A stretch of DNA of 21,028 bases from an uncultured Oscillibacter sp. (GCA_900770295.1 CAAGJQ010000113.1:1-21028), one strand, 5' to 3'. Numbered from the stretch's first letter, positions 6,961 to 14,539 are shown. A program made the numbers and translations. Notes: generated from the sequence alone by a model not told the origin.

Positions 6961-6989
6961 AAAATAGCACAGAATAGGCGGAAAAGCAA
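6961..6989 (-). promoter_or_regulatory. promoter of the riboswitch-guaD transcript
   Basis: On the minus strand, -35 TTGCTT (6989-6984), 17-base spacer, -10 TATTTT (6966-6961) with an upstream TGC that makes it extended. It ends 27 bases before the aptamer. Confidence 0.6.
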
Positions 6990-6997
6990 GCCGGGAG

Positions 6998-7027
6998 TTG
7001 CGGGAAAAGGGGCGGATATGTTACCAT
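6998..7027 (+). promoter_or_regulatory. possible promoter of the 130-aa membrane protein gene
   Basis: TTGCGG (6998-7003), 18-base spacer, TACCAT (7022-7027), 20 bases before the start codon. This is a moderate match only. Confidence 0.4.
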
Positions 7028-7047
7028 AGGAAAAGGAGGCGTGGCGG

Positions 7048-7440
7048 ATGAAGATTTACAGTTGGAAGTACCTGCTGAGTGGGCTGGCCATGGGAGCGCT
7101 GGGGGGCTTCAACCTGTGGCGCAGTCTCCGGGATGGTTTTGACAACGGTTTTGTGCTGGGGATTTGCTGCATCGTGATGTCAGCCCGATTCCTGCATGTG
7201 GCGCTGAATGAGGACGCCTATGAAAAGGATAAGACCGAAAGTGAGAAGTTCCGGAATACCTCCCGGGACATGTTCGGCAAGTGGGCACCGGTCGTTTTAA
7301 ATATCGGCTGGGCCGTTGTCATCGGAGCGCTGCTCCTGACGCTGGTGAATCCAAATCTGGCGGGTATTGCGATACTGCTCATACTGGCGGGCTTTGGATA
7401 TGGGTTGATTGTGGGTCAGATGGTCAAAAAACGGATGTAA
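7048..7440 (+). CDS. small membrane protein of unknown function (130 aa)
   Basis: ATG 7048 follows AGGAGG with a good spacer. The protein has hydrophobic segments near residues 6-24 and 34-52. A charged, hydrophilic central part (NEDAYEKDKTESEKFRNTSRDM, about 54-75) follows, then two adjoining C-terminal hydrophobic segments (about 80-100 and 104-124) ending in KKRM. That suggests four membrane passes with the charged loop on one side. I do not recognise a family. It is a single-gene unit with its own terminator, read divergently from guaD. Confidence 0.75.
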   Translation: MKIYSWKYLLSGLAMGALGGFNLWRSLRDGFDNGFVLGICCIVMSARFLHVALNEDAYEKDKTESEKFRNTSRDMFGKWAPVVLNIGWAVVIGALLLTLVNPNLAGIAILLILAGFGYGLIVGQMVKKRM

Positions 7441-7457
7441 AAAGCGTGAAACAGCTG

Positions 7458-7489
7458 AACACCGGGCGGAGTTAACCGCCCGGTGTTTT
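7458..7489 (+). terminator. intrinsic terminator
   Basis: A 12-bp perfect stem (7458-7469 with 7476-7487), loop AGTTAA, and TTTT at 7486-7489. An outer GTGAA/TTCAC pairing could extend it. Confidence 0.88.
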
Positions 7490-7520
7490 CACGTCCCGCA
7501 CCAACCGGCCCGGGCCCGCT

Positions 7521-7560
7521 TATACTGGCATACAGGCGTTCATCCGCCTGAATCCGTATA
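7521..7560 (+). other. inverted-repeat leader of the ZIP transporter gene
   Basis: Nested inverted repeats: outer TATAC (7521-7525) / GTATA (7556-7560) and inner CAGGCG (7533-7538) / CGCCTG (7545-7550) with loop TTCATC. It ends 17 bases before the ZIP start codon. It could be an RNA hairpin or a regulator site; the outer TATACT also resembles a -10 box. Confidence 0.4.
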
Positions 7561-7577
7561 GAAGGCGTTGATGTGGA

Positions 7578-8336
7578 ATGGTACAGTCTCTTGGCTGGGC
7601 CGCCCTGGGCACCGGGTTTACTTTCCTGATGACCACTCTGGGCGCCGCCATGGTGTTTTTCTTCTCCGGAGAGCCCCGGCCCCGGTTCCAGAAGGCCATG
7701 CTGGGCTTTGCCGCCGGGGTCATGACGGCGGCGTCGGTGTGGAGCCTGCTGCTGCCCGCTATTGAACAGGCGGCGGAGGACGGCACTTTTCCCGGCTGGC
7801 TGCCCGCCGCCGTGGGGATGCTGCTGGGCGTGGTGTTCCTGGCGGCGCTGGACAGCGTGCTGCCCCGGCTCCGCCAAAGACCCGTGGAGGAGAGTTGGCG
7901 GCAGAACACCCTGCTGATGACCGCCATCACCTTACATAACGTGCCGGAGGGCATGGCGGTGGGCCTGGCCTTCGCCCTGGCGGCGACCGGAGAGAACTTC
8001 GCCGGAGCCGCCGCTCTGGCCATGGGCATCGGCATCCAGAACTTTCCCGAGGGCGCCGCCATCGCCCTGCCCCTGCGGCAGGAGGGCCAGTCCCGGGGCC
8101 GGGCATTCCTGGGCGGGATGCTGTCCGGCAGCGTGGAGCCGGTGTTCGGCATCCTGGTGGTGCTGATGGCCGCCTGGGCCCATCCCCTGATGCCCTGGCT
8201 TTTGAGCTTCGCGGCGGGCGCCATGCTGTACGTGGTGGTGGAGGAGCTGGTGCCCCAGGCCCACAGCCGGGCGGGGACCTGCGGCTTTGTGGGGGGCTTT
8301 CTCATCATGATGGTGCTGGACGTGGCCCTGGGCTGA
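7578..8336 (+). CDS. ZIP-family divalent metal transporter
   Basis: A protein of 252 aa, close to the length of bacterial ZupT-like ZIP proteins, with about eight hydrophobic segments. The metal-site motifs are HNVPEG (H120, N121, E124), NFPEG (N155, E158) and EE (222-223) followed by H229. ZIP proteins bring Zn2+, Mn2+ or Fe2+ into the cytoplasm; which metal cannot be told from the sequence. The start is ATG 7578, because a stop codon lies in frame at 7569-7571; the ribosome site is weak (GAAGG at 7561). The leader holds a nested inverted repeat that might mediate regulation. Confidence 0.9.
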   Translation: MVQSLGWAALGTGFTFLMTTLGAAMVFFFSGEPRPRFQKAMLGFAAGVMTAASVWSLLLPAIEQAAEDGTFPGWLPAAVGMLLGVVFLAALDSVLPRLRQRPVEESWRQNTLLMTAITLHNVPEGMAVGLAFALAATGENFAGAAALAMGIGIQNFPEGAAIALPLRQEGQSRGRAFLGGMLSGSVEPVFGILVVLMAAWAHPLMPWLLSFAAGAMLYVVVEELVPQAHSRAGTCGFVGGFLIMMVLDVALG

Positions 8337-8358
8337 GCCAAAATCTCCCTCCCGGCTC

Positions 8359-8388
8359 TTGACGGCGGGCGGGATACCTCTGTACAAT
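8359..8388 (+). promoter_or_regulatory. promoter of the aldo/keto reductase gene
   Basis: TTGACG (8359-8364), 18-base spacer, TACAAT (8383-8388), about 43 bases before the start codon. Confidence 0.8.
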
Positions 8389-8431
8389 AAATGCGGAAAA
8401 AACTGCCTGCTGCGTCAAAGGAGGTTTCCCC

Positions 8432-9619
8432 ATGATCTATCGTGACTTTCAGGGATTGAAGCTGTCCGGCCTGGGCTTCGGCGCCATGCGCCTGCCGGTG
8501 CTGGCGGACGGCTCCGTCAACGAGCCCCTGACAACGGAGATGGTGCGCTATGCCATGGAGCACGGCGTCAACTACTTCGACACCGCCTATCCCTACCACG
8601 GCGGCATGTCCGAGGTGGTGCTGGGCCGGGCCCTGTCGGCCTATCCCAGGGACAGCTATTATCTCGCCACCAAGTACCCCGGCCACCAGCTCAGCGATTC
8701 CTACGACCCCGCTGCCGTCTTTGAGGAACAGCTGAAAAAGTGCGGCGTGGAGTATTTCGACTTCTACCTCATGCACAACGTGTATGAGAACTCCATCCGG
8801 ACCTACACGGACCCGAGATGGGGCATCGTGGACTACTTTGTGGAGCAGAAGCGCCTGGGCCGCATCCGCCACCTGGGCTTCTCCTGCCACGGCGGTCTGG
8901 ACATCCTGCGGGAGTTTCTGGACCGCTACGGCGACGTGATGGAATTCTGCCAGATCCAGCTGAACTGGCTGGACTGGAAGCTCCAGGACGGCAGGACCAA
9001 GTATGAGCTGCTGACGGAGCGGGGCATCCCCGTGTGGGTCATGGAGCCCGTCCGGGGCGGCCGTCTGGCGAAGCTGTCCGAGGCGGAGGAGACGCAATTA
9101 AAGAGCCTGCGTCCGGAGGAGAGCATCCCCGCCTGGAGCTTCCGCTGGCTCCAGGGCCTGCCCAATGTGAAGATGGTCCTCAGCGGCATGTCCGATATGG
9201 CCCAGATAGAGGACAACGTCAAAACCTTCTCCGCTGAAAATCCCCTGTCCCAGGCGGAGCGGGAGACCCTGGCCGCCATCGCGGAGGGCATGATGGACGC
9301 CATCCCCTGCACGGCCTGCCGCTACTGTTGCGACGGCTGCCCCATGGGGCTGGATATCCCCATGCTGCTCCACGCCTACAACGACCTGAAATTCGCCCCC
9401 ACCCTGACCGCCGCCATGCGGATGGAGGGATTACCGGAGGACAAACGGCCCTCCGCCTGCGTGGGCTGCGGCGCCTGCGCCTCCGTCTGCCCCCAGAGAA
9501 TTTCCATTCCGGAGCTGCTGAAGGAGTTCTCCCAGGCGCTGGACAAGGCACCCAAGTGGGCGGACATGTGCCGCCAGCGGGAGGAAGAGGCCGCCCGTCT
9601 CCGGGCCCAGAGCAAGTAG
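8432..9619 (+). CDS. aldo/keto reductase with C-terminal 4Fe-4S domain
   Basis: A protein of 395 aa after a strong AAAGGAGG site. Residues 1-280 form the AKR barrel with the catalytic tetrad D50, Y55 (in FDTAYPYHGG), K81 and H115 (FYLMHN). The C-terminal third carries two Cys clusters: CTACRYCCDGCP near 293-304 and CVGCGACASVCP near 343-354, followed by the family ending 'ISIPELLKEF'. This is the Fe-S-linked AKR type common in strict anaerobes, likely cytoplasmic and fed by ferredoxin or NAD(P)H. The physiological substrate is unknown. The EamA gene follows after 27 bases without a terminator, so the two are probably co-transcribed. Confidence 0.93.
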   Translation: MIYRDFQGLKLSGLGFGAMRLPVLADGSVNEPLTTEMVRYAMEHGVNYFDTAYPYHGGMSEVVLGRALSAYPRDSYYLATKYPGHQLSDSYDPAAVFEEQLKKCGVEYFDFYLMHNVYENSIRTYTDPRWGIVDYFVEQKRLGRIRHLGFSCHGGLDILREFLDRYGDVMEFCQIQLNWLDWKLQDGRTKYELLTERGIPVWVMEPVRGGRLAKLSEAEETQLKSLRPEESIPAWSFRWLQGLPNVKMVLSGMSDMAQIEDNVKTFSAENPLSQAERETLAAIAEGMMDAIPCTACRYCCDGCPMGLDIPMLLHAYNDLKFAPTLTAAMRMEGLPEDKRPSACVGCGACASVCPQRISIPELLKEFSQALDKAPKWADMCRQREEEAARLRAQSK

Positions 9620-9646
9620 ACCCGCACCCAATACCAAAGAAAGCCG

Positions 9647-10558
9647 GTGTATCCCACGAAACTCCAATCCAAACACAAGGGCATCCTGCTGCTCCTCTCG
9701 GCGGCATGCTGCTTTGCCACCATGAGCGCCCTTGTCCGTCTGTCGGGAGATATCCCCACCTTCCAAAAGAGCTTTTTCCGCAACTTCATCGCCCTCGTCG
9801 TGGCAGGCATCATCCTGCTGCGGGAGGGAAAGGGCTTCCGCCCGGCCTCTTCCAGGAACTGGCCGCTCCTGCTGGCCCGGTCCATCTGCGGCACCGTGGG
9901 CATTCTGGCGAATTTCTACGCTGTGGACCACATGCTGCTGTCGGACGCCTCCATGCTGAACAAGATGTCACCCTTCTTCGCCGTCATTGCGTCCTACTTT
10001 CTGATGAAGGAGAAGATCTCCCCGGTGCAGGCCTTTTCCCTGGTGGGGGCCTTTGTGGGCGCCCTGTTTATCATCAAGCCCTCCTTCGGCAACATGGAGC
10101 TGGGCGTCGCCCTCATCGGCCTGCTGGGCGGTGCCGGTGCCGGCGTGGCGTACAGCTTCGTGCGGCTGCTGGGCAAGAAGGGAGAGCGGAAAAGCTACAT
10201 CGTGTTCGTGTTCTCCACCTTTTCCTGTCTGGTGGCGCTGCCCTTTGTGCTGATGGACCCGGCGCCCATGACAGCGCGGCAGACGCTGTGCCTGCTGGGG
10301 GCCGGCCTCTGCGCGGCGGGGGGACAGTTCAGCATTACCGGTGCGTACAGCTATGCCCCCGCCCGGGAGATCTCCGTGTACAGCTATTCCCAGATCGTGT
10401 TTTCCACCATCCTGGGCTTCTTCCTCTTCGGGGATGTGCCGGATGTGTACAGCTTCATCGGCTATATCCTCATCTGCGGCATGGCGGTTTTGTCCTTCTG
10501 GTACAACAACCATCATCGGCCAGCGGCTGCGACACCGTCTGATGAAGCCGCGAACTGA
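9647..10558 (+). CDS. EamA/DMT-family transporter
   Basis: A protein of 303 aa starting at GTG 9647, with a weak ribosome site (AAGAAAG). It contains the two tandem EamA repeats, about ten hydrophobic segments, starting GILLLLSAACCFATMSALVRL; the conserved FKxxF-like FQKSFFRNFIALVVA region lies in the first repeat. DMT transporters usually export amino acids, metabolites or drugs across the cytoplasmic membrane. The link to the upstream reductase suggests, but does not show, handling of a related metabolite. It ends at a strong terminator. Confidence 0.88.
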   Translation: MYPTKLQSKHKGILLLLSAACCFATMSALVRLSGDIPTFQKSFFRNFIALVVAGIILLREGKGFRPASSRNWPLLLARSICGTVGILANFYAVDHMLLSDASMLNKMSPFFAVIASYFLMKEKISPVQAFSLVGAFVGALFIIKPSFGNMELGVALIGLLGGAGAGVAYSFVRLLGKKGERKSYIVFVFSTFSCLVALPFVLMDPAPMTARQTLCLLGAGLCAAGGQFSITGAYSYAPAREISVYSYSQIVFSTILGFFLFGDVPDVYSFIGYILICGMAVLSFWYNNHHRPAAATPSDEAAN

Positions 10559-10560
10559 AA

Positions 10561-10597
10561 AAAATCCCGCCGGAAGTGACCATTCCGGCGGGATTTT
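10561..10597 (+). terminator. intrinsic terminator of the reductase-EamA unit
   Basis: A 15-bp perfect stem (10561-10575 with 10583-10597) of the form AAAATCCCGCCGGAA / TTCCGGCGGGATTTT, loop GTGACCA. The sigma-factor relic begins at its very end. Confidence 0.92.
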
Positions 10598-11171
10598 CGT
10601 TATACAGGCAGAGAGGCAGGTGAGGCCGGTGACGGCGGAGGAGGAGCGGCGGTGGCTTTTCCGGGTGGCGGTGAATCAGTGCCGGGACGAGCTGCGGCAC
10701 CGCCGCCGGACGGAGGTGCCGCTGACGGAAGAGGTGCCCGCCCCGGAGGGAATGGACCTGGGACTGTGTGAGCCGTCCATTACATGGGAGGGAGAGATGG
10801 TAAATCTGGTGGACCACGCAGTCATCGCCACCTTCCGGCCCTCCTACGCGTCCCAGGCAAAGGAGGGACAGAAGCGGAAGGATGGCGTGACTTATACGGT
10901 AGAGTTGACGCCGCTCTCCATCGAAGTGGAAAACGCGGGGGAACGGGAAGAGAATCTGCATACCATGTGGCAGCTGCGGCAGAAGATCATGCTGGTATAT
11001 CAGGATGGAACGGAAGTGCCAATCAGAGACTTCTCACCTACCGGCGGCGGAGGGAAGGGGTACAGCGGGGACTGGCATTACGAGTCCTGCAAGCTGCTGC
11101 TGAAAAAGCTGGTAGACACTTCCCGAATCAGAGCCGTCCGCATCGGCGAACTGGAAATACCCCTTTCGTAA
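10596..11171 (+). pseudogene. ECF sigma fragment fused in frame to an anti-sigma C-terminus
   Basis: An open frame of about 190 codons without a convincing start; GTG 10620 is the first candidate. The first 45 or so residues (AERQVRP-TAEEERRWLFRVAVNQCRDELRHRRRTEVPL) are the end of region 2 of an ECF sigma factor, without the preceding region 2 part and without region 4. From 'ITWEGEMVNLVDHAVIATFRPSY' to 'LVDTSRIRAVRIGELEIPL' it resembles the extracellular C-terminal part of DUF4179-type anti-sigma proteins; its cytoplasmic and membrane parts are missing. The simplest reading is a deletion that removed the 3' half of a sigma gene and the 5' half of the adjacent anti-sigma gene, plus loss of the sigma 5' end at the EamA terminator. 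That the frame stays open suggests a recent event. Confidence 0.72.
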
Positions 11172-11205
11172 AAACAACGGCGCGGAGGAACCTTCCTCCG
11201 CGCCG
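11170..11205 (-). terminator. terminator between relic and PHP gene
   Basis: A 13-bp perfect stem (11178-11190 with 11193-11205), ending on the minus strand in TTGTTTTTA. The T-run serves the minus-strand PHP gene best; for the plus strand the tail is only GTTCTC. Confidence 0.82.
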
Positions 11206-11219
11206 CTGTTCTCACCATA

Positions 11220-11900
11220 TCAGTCCTTGGGCGGCTCGATCAGCGTGTAATTTCCGGACCGGATCAGGTCCGCCAGCTCAAACGTGTCGGCGGGCAGGGT
11301 GTCGGACAGGATGCCGCTGCGGGCGATGTCCGGCGTCTGGTGGCAGTCGGAGCCGGCCAGCTGGATGAGGCCAAACTGCTCGGCGTATTCCCTGGCCCGG
11401 TCGTTGTGGCTGTCGTGCCGGGGATGGGCGTTGATGACCTCCACGCCGTCCAGATAGCAGGCGATGGCGGGGGTGCACTTTTTCCGGTAGGGATGGGCCT
11501 GGATCAGCAGGGCGCCGTCCTCCCGGGCCAGCCTGGAGAACTCCACCACGCTCATCTTCAGATTCCGGGGCATGTCCCGCAGCAGCTCGTCGTGCCAGCC
11601 GAAGAGCAGGTAGTCGTTCTCACACTCGTCAAAGCGCAGCTCCGCGCCCTTGTAGACGCGGATGCCCAGCTCGCCGCAGGCGTCCTCCATCCGGTGGAAG
11701 CCGTCCAGGAACTTCTCCAGCAGGCCGTCGGGGCTGGAGAGGTCCAGATTCAGATACTTCACTGTGTCCCGGTTGTAGTGGTCGGTGACGGCGATGGCAT
11801 CGTAACCGGCCTCCTTATAGGCCTTTGCCAGAACGGGGGCGGTCAGGTGGCCGCACTTGCTGACGTGGGTGGTGTGGAGATGGGTCTCGATCTTGTACAT
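11220..11900 (-). CDS. PHP-domain metal-dependent phosphoesterase
   Basis: The frame is open to 11942, but I use ATG 11900 because it starts the domain directly (MYKIETHLHTTHVS); this gives 226 aa, with GGAAGG upstream. PHP motifs with metal ligands are H7 and H9 (HLH), D40-H41 (TDH), E88 (KGAELRF), H137 (IQAHPYR), H160 (INAHPRH) and D186/H188 (GSDCH). The family hydrolyses phosphoesters using a trinuclear metal centre; relatives act on histidinol phosphate or nucleotides, and the substrate is unknown here. Its promoter overlaps a LacI/PurR-like operator, so it may be under sugar or purine control. It is single-gene and followed by a terminator. Confidence 0.88.
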   Translation of the reverse strand: MYKIETHLHTTHVSKCGHLTAPVLAKAYKEAGYDAIAVTDHYNRDTVKYLNLDLSSPDGLLEKFLDGFHRMEDACGELGIRVYKGAELRFDECENDYLLFGWHDELLRDMPRNLKMSVVEFSRLAREDGALLIQAHPYRKKCTPAIACYLDGVEVINAHPRHDSHNDRAREYAEQFGLIQLAGSDCHQTPDIARSGILSDTLPADTFELADLIRSGNYTLIEPPKD

Positions 11901-11936
11901 GGGAAATACACTTCCTTCCAATTGGATTGAATGGAA

Positions 11937-11953
11937 ACGCAAACGTTTTCGAT
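11937..11953. promoter_or_regulatory. LacI/PurR-like operator
   Basis: CGCAAACGTTTTCG at 11938-11951 is an inverted repeat with 6 of 7 matching arm positions and a central CG, the form typical of LacI/GalR-family sites. It is very close to the E. coli PurR box. It lies immediately downstream of the -10 of the PHP gene, a repressing position. Confidence 0.65.
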
Positions 11954-11956
11954 ATA

Positions 11957-11985
11957 GGAATACACGAAAAAATCCCGCCTGTCAA
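11957..11985 (-). promoter_or_regulatory. promoter of the PHP gene
   Basis: On the minus strand a perfect -35 TTGACA (11985-11980), 17-base spacer, then TATTCC (11962-11957), a weak -10. The -35 lies within the loop of the cinA terminator. Confidence 0.6.
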
Positions 11986-12005
11986 GAGGACGGGCAGGAT
12001 TTTTT
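11967..12005 (-). terminator. intrinsic terminator of thiI-cinA
   Basis: On the minus strand AAAAAATCCTGCC (12005-11993) pairs with GGCGGGATTTTTT (11979-11967) with one G-U pair, ending in TTTTTT. The 13-base loop contains the TTGACA box of the next gene. Confidence 0.85.
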
Positions 12006-12013
12006 CGGACTTT

Positions 12014-13276
12014 TCAGAGATGTTCCACAGGCAGGCCGGTGAGATACCGCCGCAGGACGTCAAAGGCGTGATTGCTGGCCAGGTCCTGAACGCGGTCCCG
12101 GCGGCGCTTGCCCAGGTTCAGCGGGCGGCAGAAGGTGCCGTCCGGCGTTGCCAGACCGATGTACACGATGCCCACGGGGACGCCCCGTTCGTCGGGGTCG
12201 GGGCCCGCCACGCCGGTGACGGACACGGCGATGTCCGCGCCGGTGATCCGCCGGGCGCCTTCGGCCATGGCCCTGGCTGTCTCCTCCGACACGGCGCCGT
12301 GGGCGTCCAGCGTGTCCGCGGGCACGCCCAGCACGTCCGCCTTGACAGAGGTCCAGTAGCTGACCACGCCGCCCCGGTACACGGCGGAGACGCCGGGCAG
12401 GGCGGTGATGCGCTCCGCCACCCGGCCGCCGGTGCAGCTCTCGGCGGTGGCGAAGGTCAGGCCCTTCTCCTTCAGCAGCTTCATACAGGCGTTTTCCAGA
12501 CCGGGGATGTCGATGCCGTAGACGTAGTCTCCCAGAAAATCGGTGACGTCCCTGACCACCGGGGCCAGCATGGCTTCCGCCTCCTCCGCGCTCTCCGCCT
12601 TGGCGGTGGCCCGGAGACGGACCTCGCTGGGCTTGGCGTAGGTGGCGAGAGAGGGGTTCTCCATGTGGCTCATCTTCTCCCGCATCAGCTCCTCCATGGG
12701 GCTTTCGCCCAGGCCGAAGGTCATGATGTCGTGGGAGACGATGACCTCGCTGGAAAGGCCCCGGAGATAGGGGACCACGTGATTTTTCAGCATGGTCAGC
12801 ATCTCGAAGGGCGGGCCGGGGAGCATCAGCACATGGACGCCATCGGCTTCAAAGGCGCAGCCGGGGGCGGTGCCGACGGGGTTGTCGAACACGGTGCAGC
12901 CCTCCGGCAGCTCCGCCTGCTGGACGTTGTTGGAGGGCATCTTCATGTGGACGTTTTTCTCGAAAAAGACCTTCAGGCCGTCGAGAATATCCTGGTGCAG
13001 CACCAGGGGCTTGCCGAAGGCCTCGCAGATGGTCTGCTTGGTCAGATCGTCATAGGTGGGCCCCAGGCCGCCGGTGGTGATGATGATATCCGCCCGCTTC
13101 CGGGCGACGTCCAGAGCGTCTTTCAGACGCTGGGGATTGTCGCCCACCACCGTATGCCAGAAGACGTTGACGCCGACGGCGGACAGGGCCTGGGAGATGT
13201 CCCGGGCGTTGGTGTTGACGATGTTGCCGAGGAGCAGCTCCGTGCCCACGGCGATGATCTCAGCGGTATGTGACAT
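12014..13276 (-). CDS. cinA: CinA, NMN deamidase / competence-damage protein
   Basis: A protein of 420 aa, the normal full CinA length. The N-terminal COG1058/MoCF-like domain runs to about residue 170, with AVGTELLLG and the TGGLGPTYDD motif (68-77). The C-terminal nicotinamide-nucleotide amidase domain has ATAESCTGG, YRGGVVSYWTSVKADVLGV and SVTGVAGPD. The amidase converts NMN to nicotinic acid mononucleotide (pyridine nucleotide salvage), and the N-terminal part has ADP-ribose pyrophosphatase activity in studied homologues. AAGAAGGG precedes the ATG. It lies 31 bases downstream of thiI on the same strand, so the two are probably one transcript that ends at the following terminator. Confidence 0.95.
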   Translation of the reverse strand: MSHTAEIIAVGTELLLGNIVNTNARDISQALSAVGVNVFWHTVVGDNPQRLKDALDVARKRADIIITTGGLGPTYDDLTKQTICEAFGKPLVLHQDILDGLKVFFEKNVHMKMPSNNVQQAELPEGCTVFDNPVGTAPGCAFEADGVHVLMLPGPPFEMLTMLKNHVVPYLRGLSSEVIVSHDIMTFGLGESPMEELMREKMSHMENPSLATYAKPSEVRLRATAKAESAEEAEAMLAPVVRDVTDFLGDYVYGIDIPGLENACMKLLKEKGLTFATAESCTGGRVAERITALPGVSAVYRGGVVSYWTSVKADVLGVPADTLDAHGAVSEETARAMAEGARRITGADIAVSVTGVAGPDPDERGVPVGIVYIGLATPDGTFCRPLNLGKRRRDRVQDLASNHAFDVLRRYLTGLPVEHL

Positions 13277-13307
13277 AAGCGTCCCTTCTTTGATCAGAAA
13301 TGAAAGA

Positions 13308-14489
13308 TTACGGCTTTACCCGCACCCAGGTCTCGCCCTCCAGGGCCTTGGCCACCAGGGCGTCCACGTCCAGAGCGGACTCCGCCTTCCGCACATCCTC
13401 CAGATTGGGGCGGGTACAGGGATGGCGGGGGGTAAACACGGTGCAGCAGTCCTCGTAGGGCAGGATGGAGGTGTCATAGGTGCCGATCTCCCGGGCAATG
13501 CGGATGATCTCCACCTTATCCATGCCGATGAGGGGCCGCAGCACGGGCATGGTGGTCACGTCCTCCGTGACGCCCAGGGCCATCATGGTCTGGCTGGCCA
13601 CCTGGCCCAGGGACTCGCCGGTGATGAGGGCCTTGGCCCCGGCCTTTTTCGCCACGGCCTCGGCAAGGCGCATCATGAACCGCCGCATGATGAGGGTGAA
13701 ATACTCCTCCGGGCAGCTTTTCCGGATCTCCTCCTGGATTTCGGTGAAGGGTACGATGTGGACGATCATCCGGCCGCAGTAGGCGGTCAGCAGGCGGGCC
13801 AGCTCCAGCACCTTGTCCTGGGCCTGCTGGGAGGTGTAGGGGGGAGAGACGAAGTGGACCATCTCCAGCTCCACGCCCCGGCGGGCCATCATCCAGGAGG
13901 ACACCGGGGAGTCCAGGCCGCCGGACAGCAGGGAGACGGCATGGCCGCCCATGCCCACCGGCAGGCCGCCGGCACCGGGCACGGAGGGCGCGTGGACATA
14001 GGCGTGCTTCTCCCGGATCTCCACATAGACCGTCAGGTCCGGCTCATGAACATCCACCGCCACGTTGGGAAAGAGCTCCGCCAGTTCTCCGCCCACGGCC
14101 TGGCTGATCTGGATGGAGTTCAGGTAAAAATGCTTGTCCGCCCGCTTGCTCTCCACCTTAAAGGTTCTGGCGGCGGCAAAGGCGGGAGCCAGATACGTCC
14201 TGGCCGTCTCTACGATGGCCTCCACCGTTTTCTCACAGGGCACGGCCCGGGCCACGGAGACGACGCCGAACACCTGTCTGGCGGCAGCGTAGGCCGCCTC
14301 CATGTCGCAGTTGTCCGTGGCGGGCTCCACATAGATGGTGCTCTGGCGGATATACACCTGGAAGCTGCCGCAGCCCTTCAGCCGCCGCCGGACGTTGGAG
14401 ACGAGCTTGTCCTCAAAGGAGCGGCGGTTCAGGCCCTTCAGGACCACCTCGCCCAGCTTCAGCAGCAGCATTTCATTGTTGTTCATCAT
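13308..14489 (-). CDS. thiI: tRNA 4-thiouridine synthase ThiI (short form)
   Basis: Start at ATG 14489, nine bases after GGAGG, giving 393 aa; the open frame goes on upstream to 14540 without support. An N-terminal ferredoxin-like region and a THUMP domain (about 60-166) are followed by the adenylating PP-loop SGGLDSPV (189-196) and the conserved Cys-containing stretch CPEEYFTLIMRRFMMR. There is no C-terminal rhodanese domain, as in Bacillus ThiI, where a dedicated cysteine desulfurase supplies sulfur. The enzyme makes s4U at position 8 of tRNA. No desulfurase gene is adjacent in this window. Co-transcribed with cinA. Confidence 0.95.
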   Translation of the reverse strand: MMNNNEMLLLKLGEVVLKGLNRRSFEDKLVSNVRRRLKGCGSFQVYIRQSTIYVEPATDNCDMEAAYAAARQVFGVVSVARAVPCEKTVEAIVETARTYLAPAFAAARTFKVESKRADKHFYLNSIQISQAVGGELAELFPNVAVDVHEPDLTVYVEIREKHAYVHAPSVPGAGGLPVGMGGHAVSLLSGGLDSPVSSWMMARRGVELEMVHFVSPPYTSQQAQDKVLELARLLTAYCGRMIVHIVPFTEIQEEIRKSCPEEYFTLIMRRFMMRLAEAVAKKAGAKALITGESLGQVASQTMMALGVTEDVTTMPVLRPLIGMDKVEIIRIAREIGTYDTSILPYEDCCTVFTPRHPCTRPNLEDVRKAESALDVDALVAKALEGETWVRVKP

Positions 14490-14530
14490 GGGATATTTCC
14501 TCCGAACGTGTAGTTTCGATTGACGAGAGC

Positions 14531-14539
14531 ATGATATCA
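14531..14539 (-). promoter_or_regulatory. extended -10 promoter of thiI-cinA
   Basis: On the minus strand TG-A-TATCAT (14539-14531), an extended -10, about 40 bases before the thiI ATG. No good -35 is visible (TTTTCC at best). Confidence 0.5.

Noticed and set aside
7520..9097. 525-codon open frame on the minus strand
   Set aside because: It is antisense to the ZIP transporter and aldo/keto reductase genes, spans their promoter and has no recognisable domain.
9328..10542. 404-codon plus-strand frame overlapping the reductase and EamA genes
   Set aside because: A frame-shifted shadow; the reductase Fe-S motifs and the EamA membrane pattern are in the other frame.
11927..14513. Two long plus-strand frames (448 and 485 codons)
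   Set aside because: They are antisense to cinA and thiI, which are unambiguous; the translations are repetitive His/Gly/Asp-rich sequences typical of GC-rich shadows.
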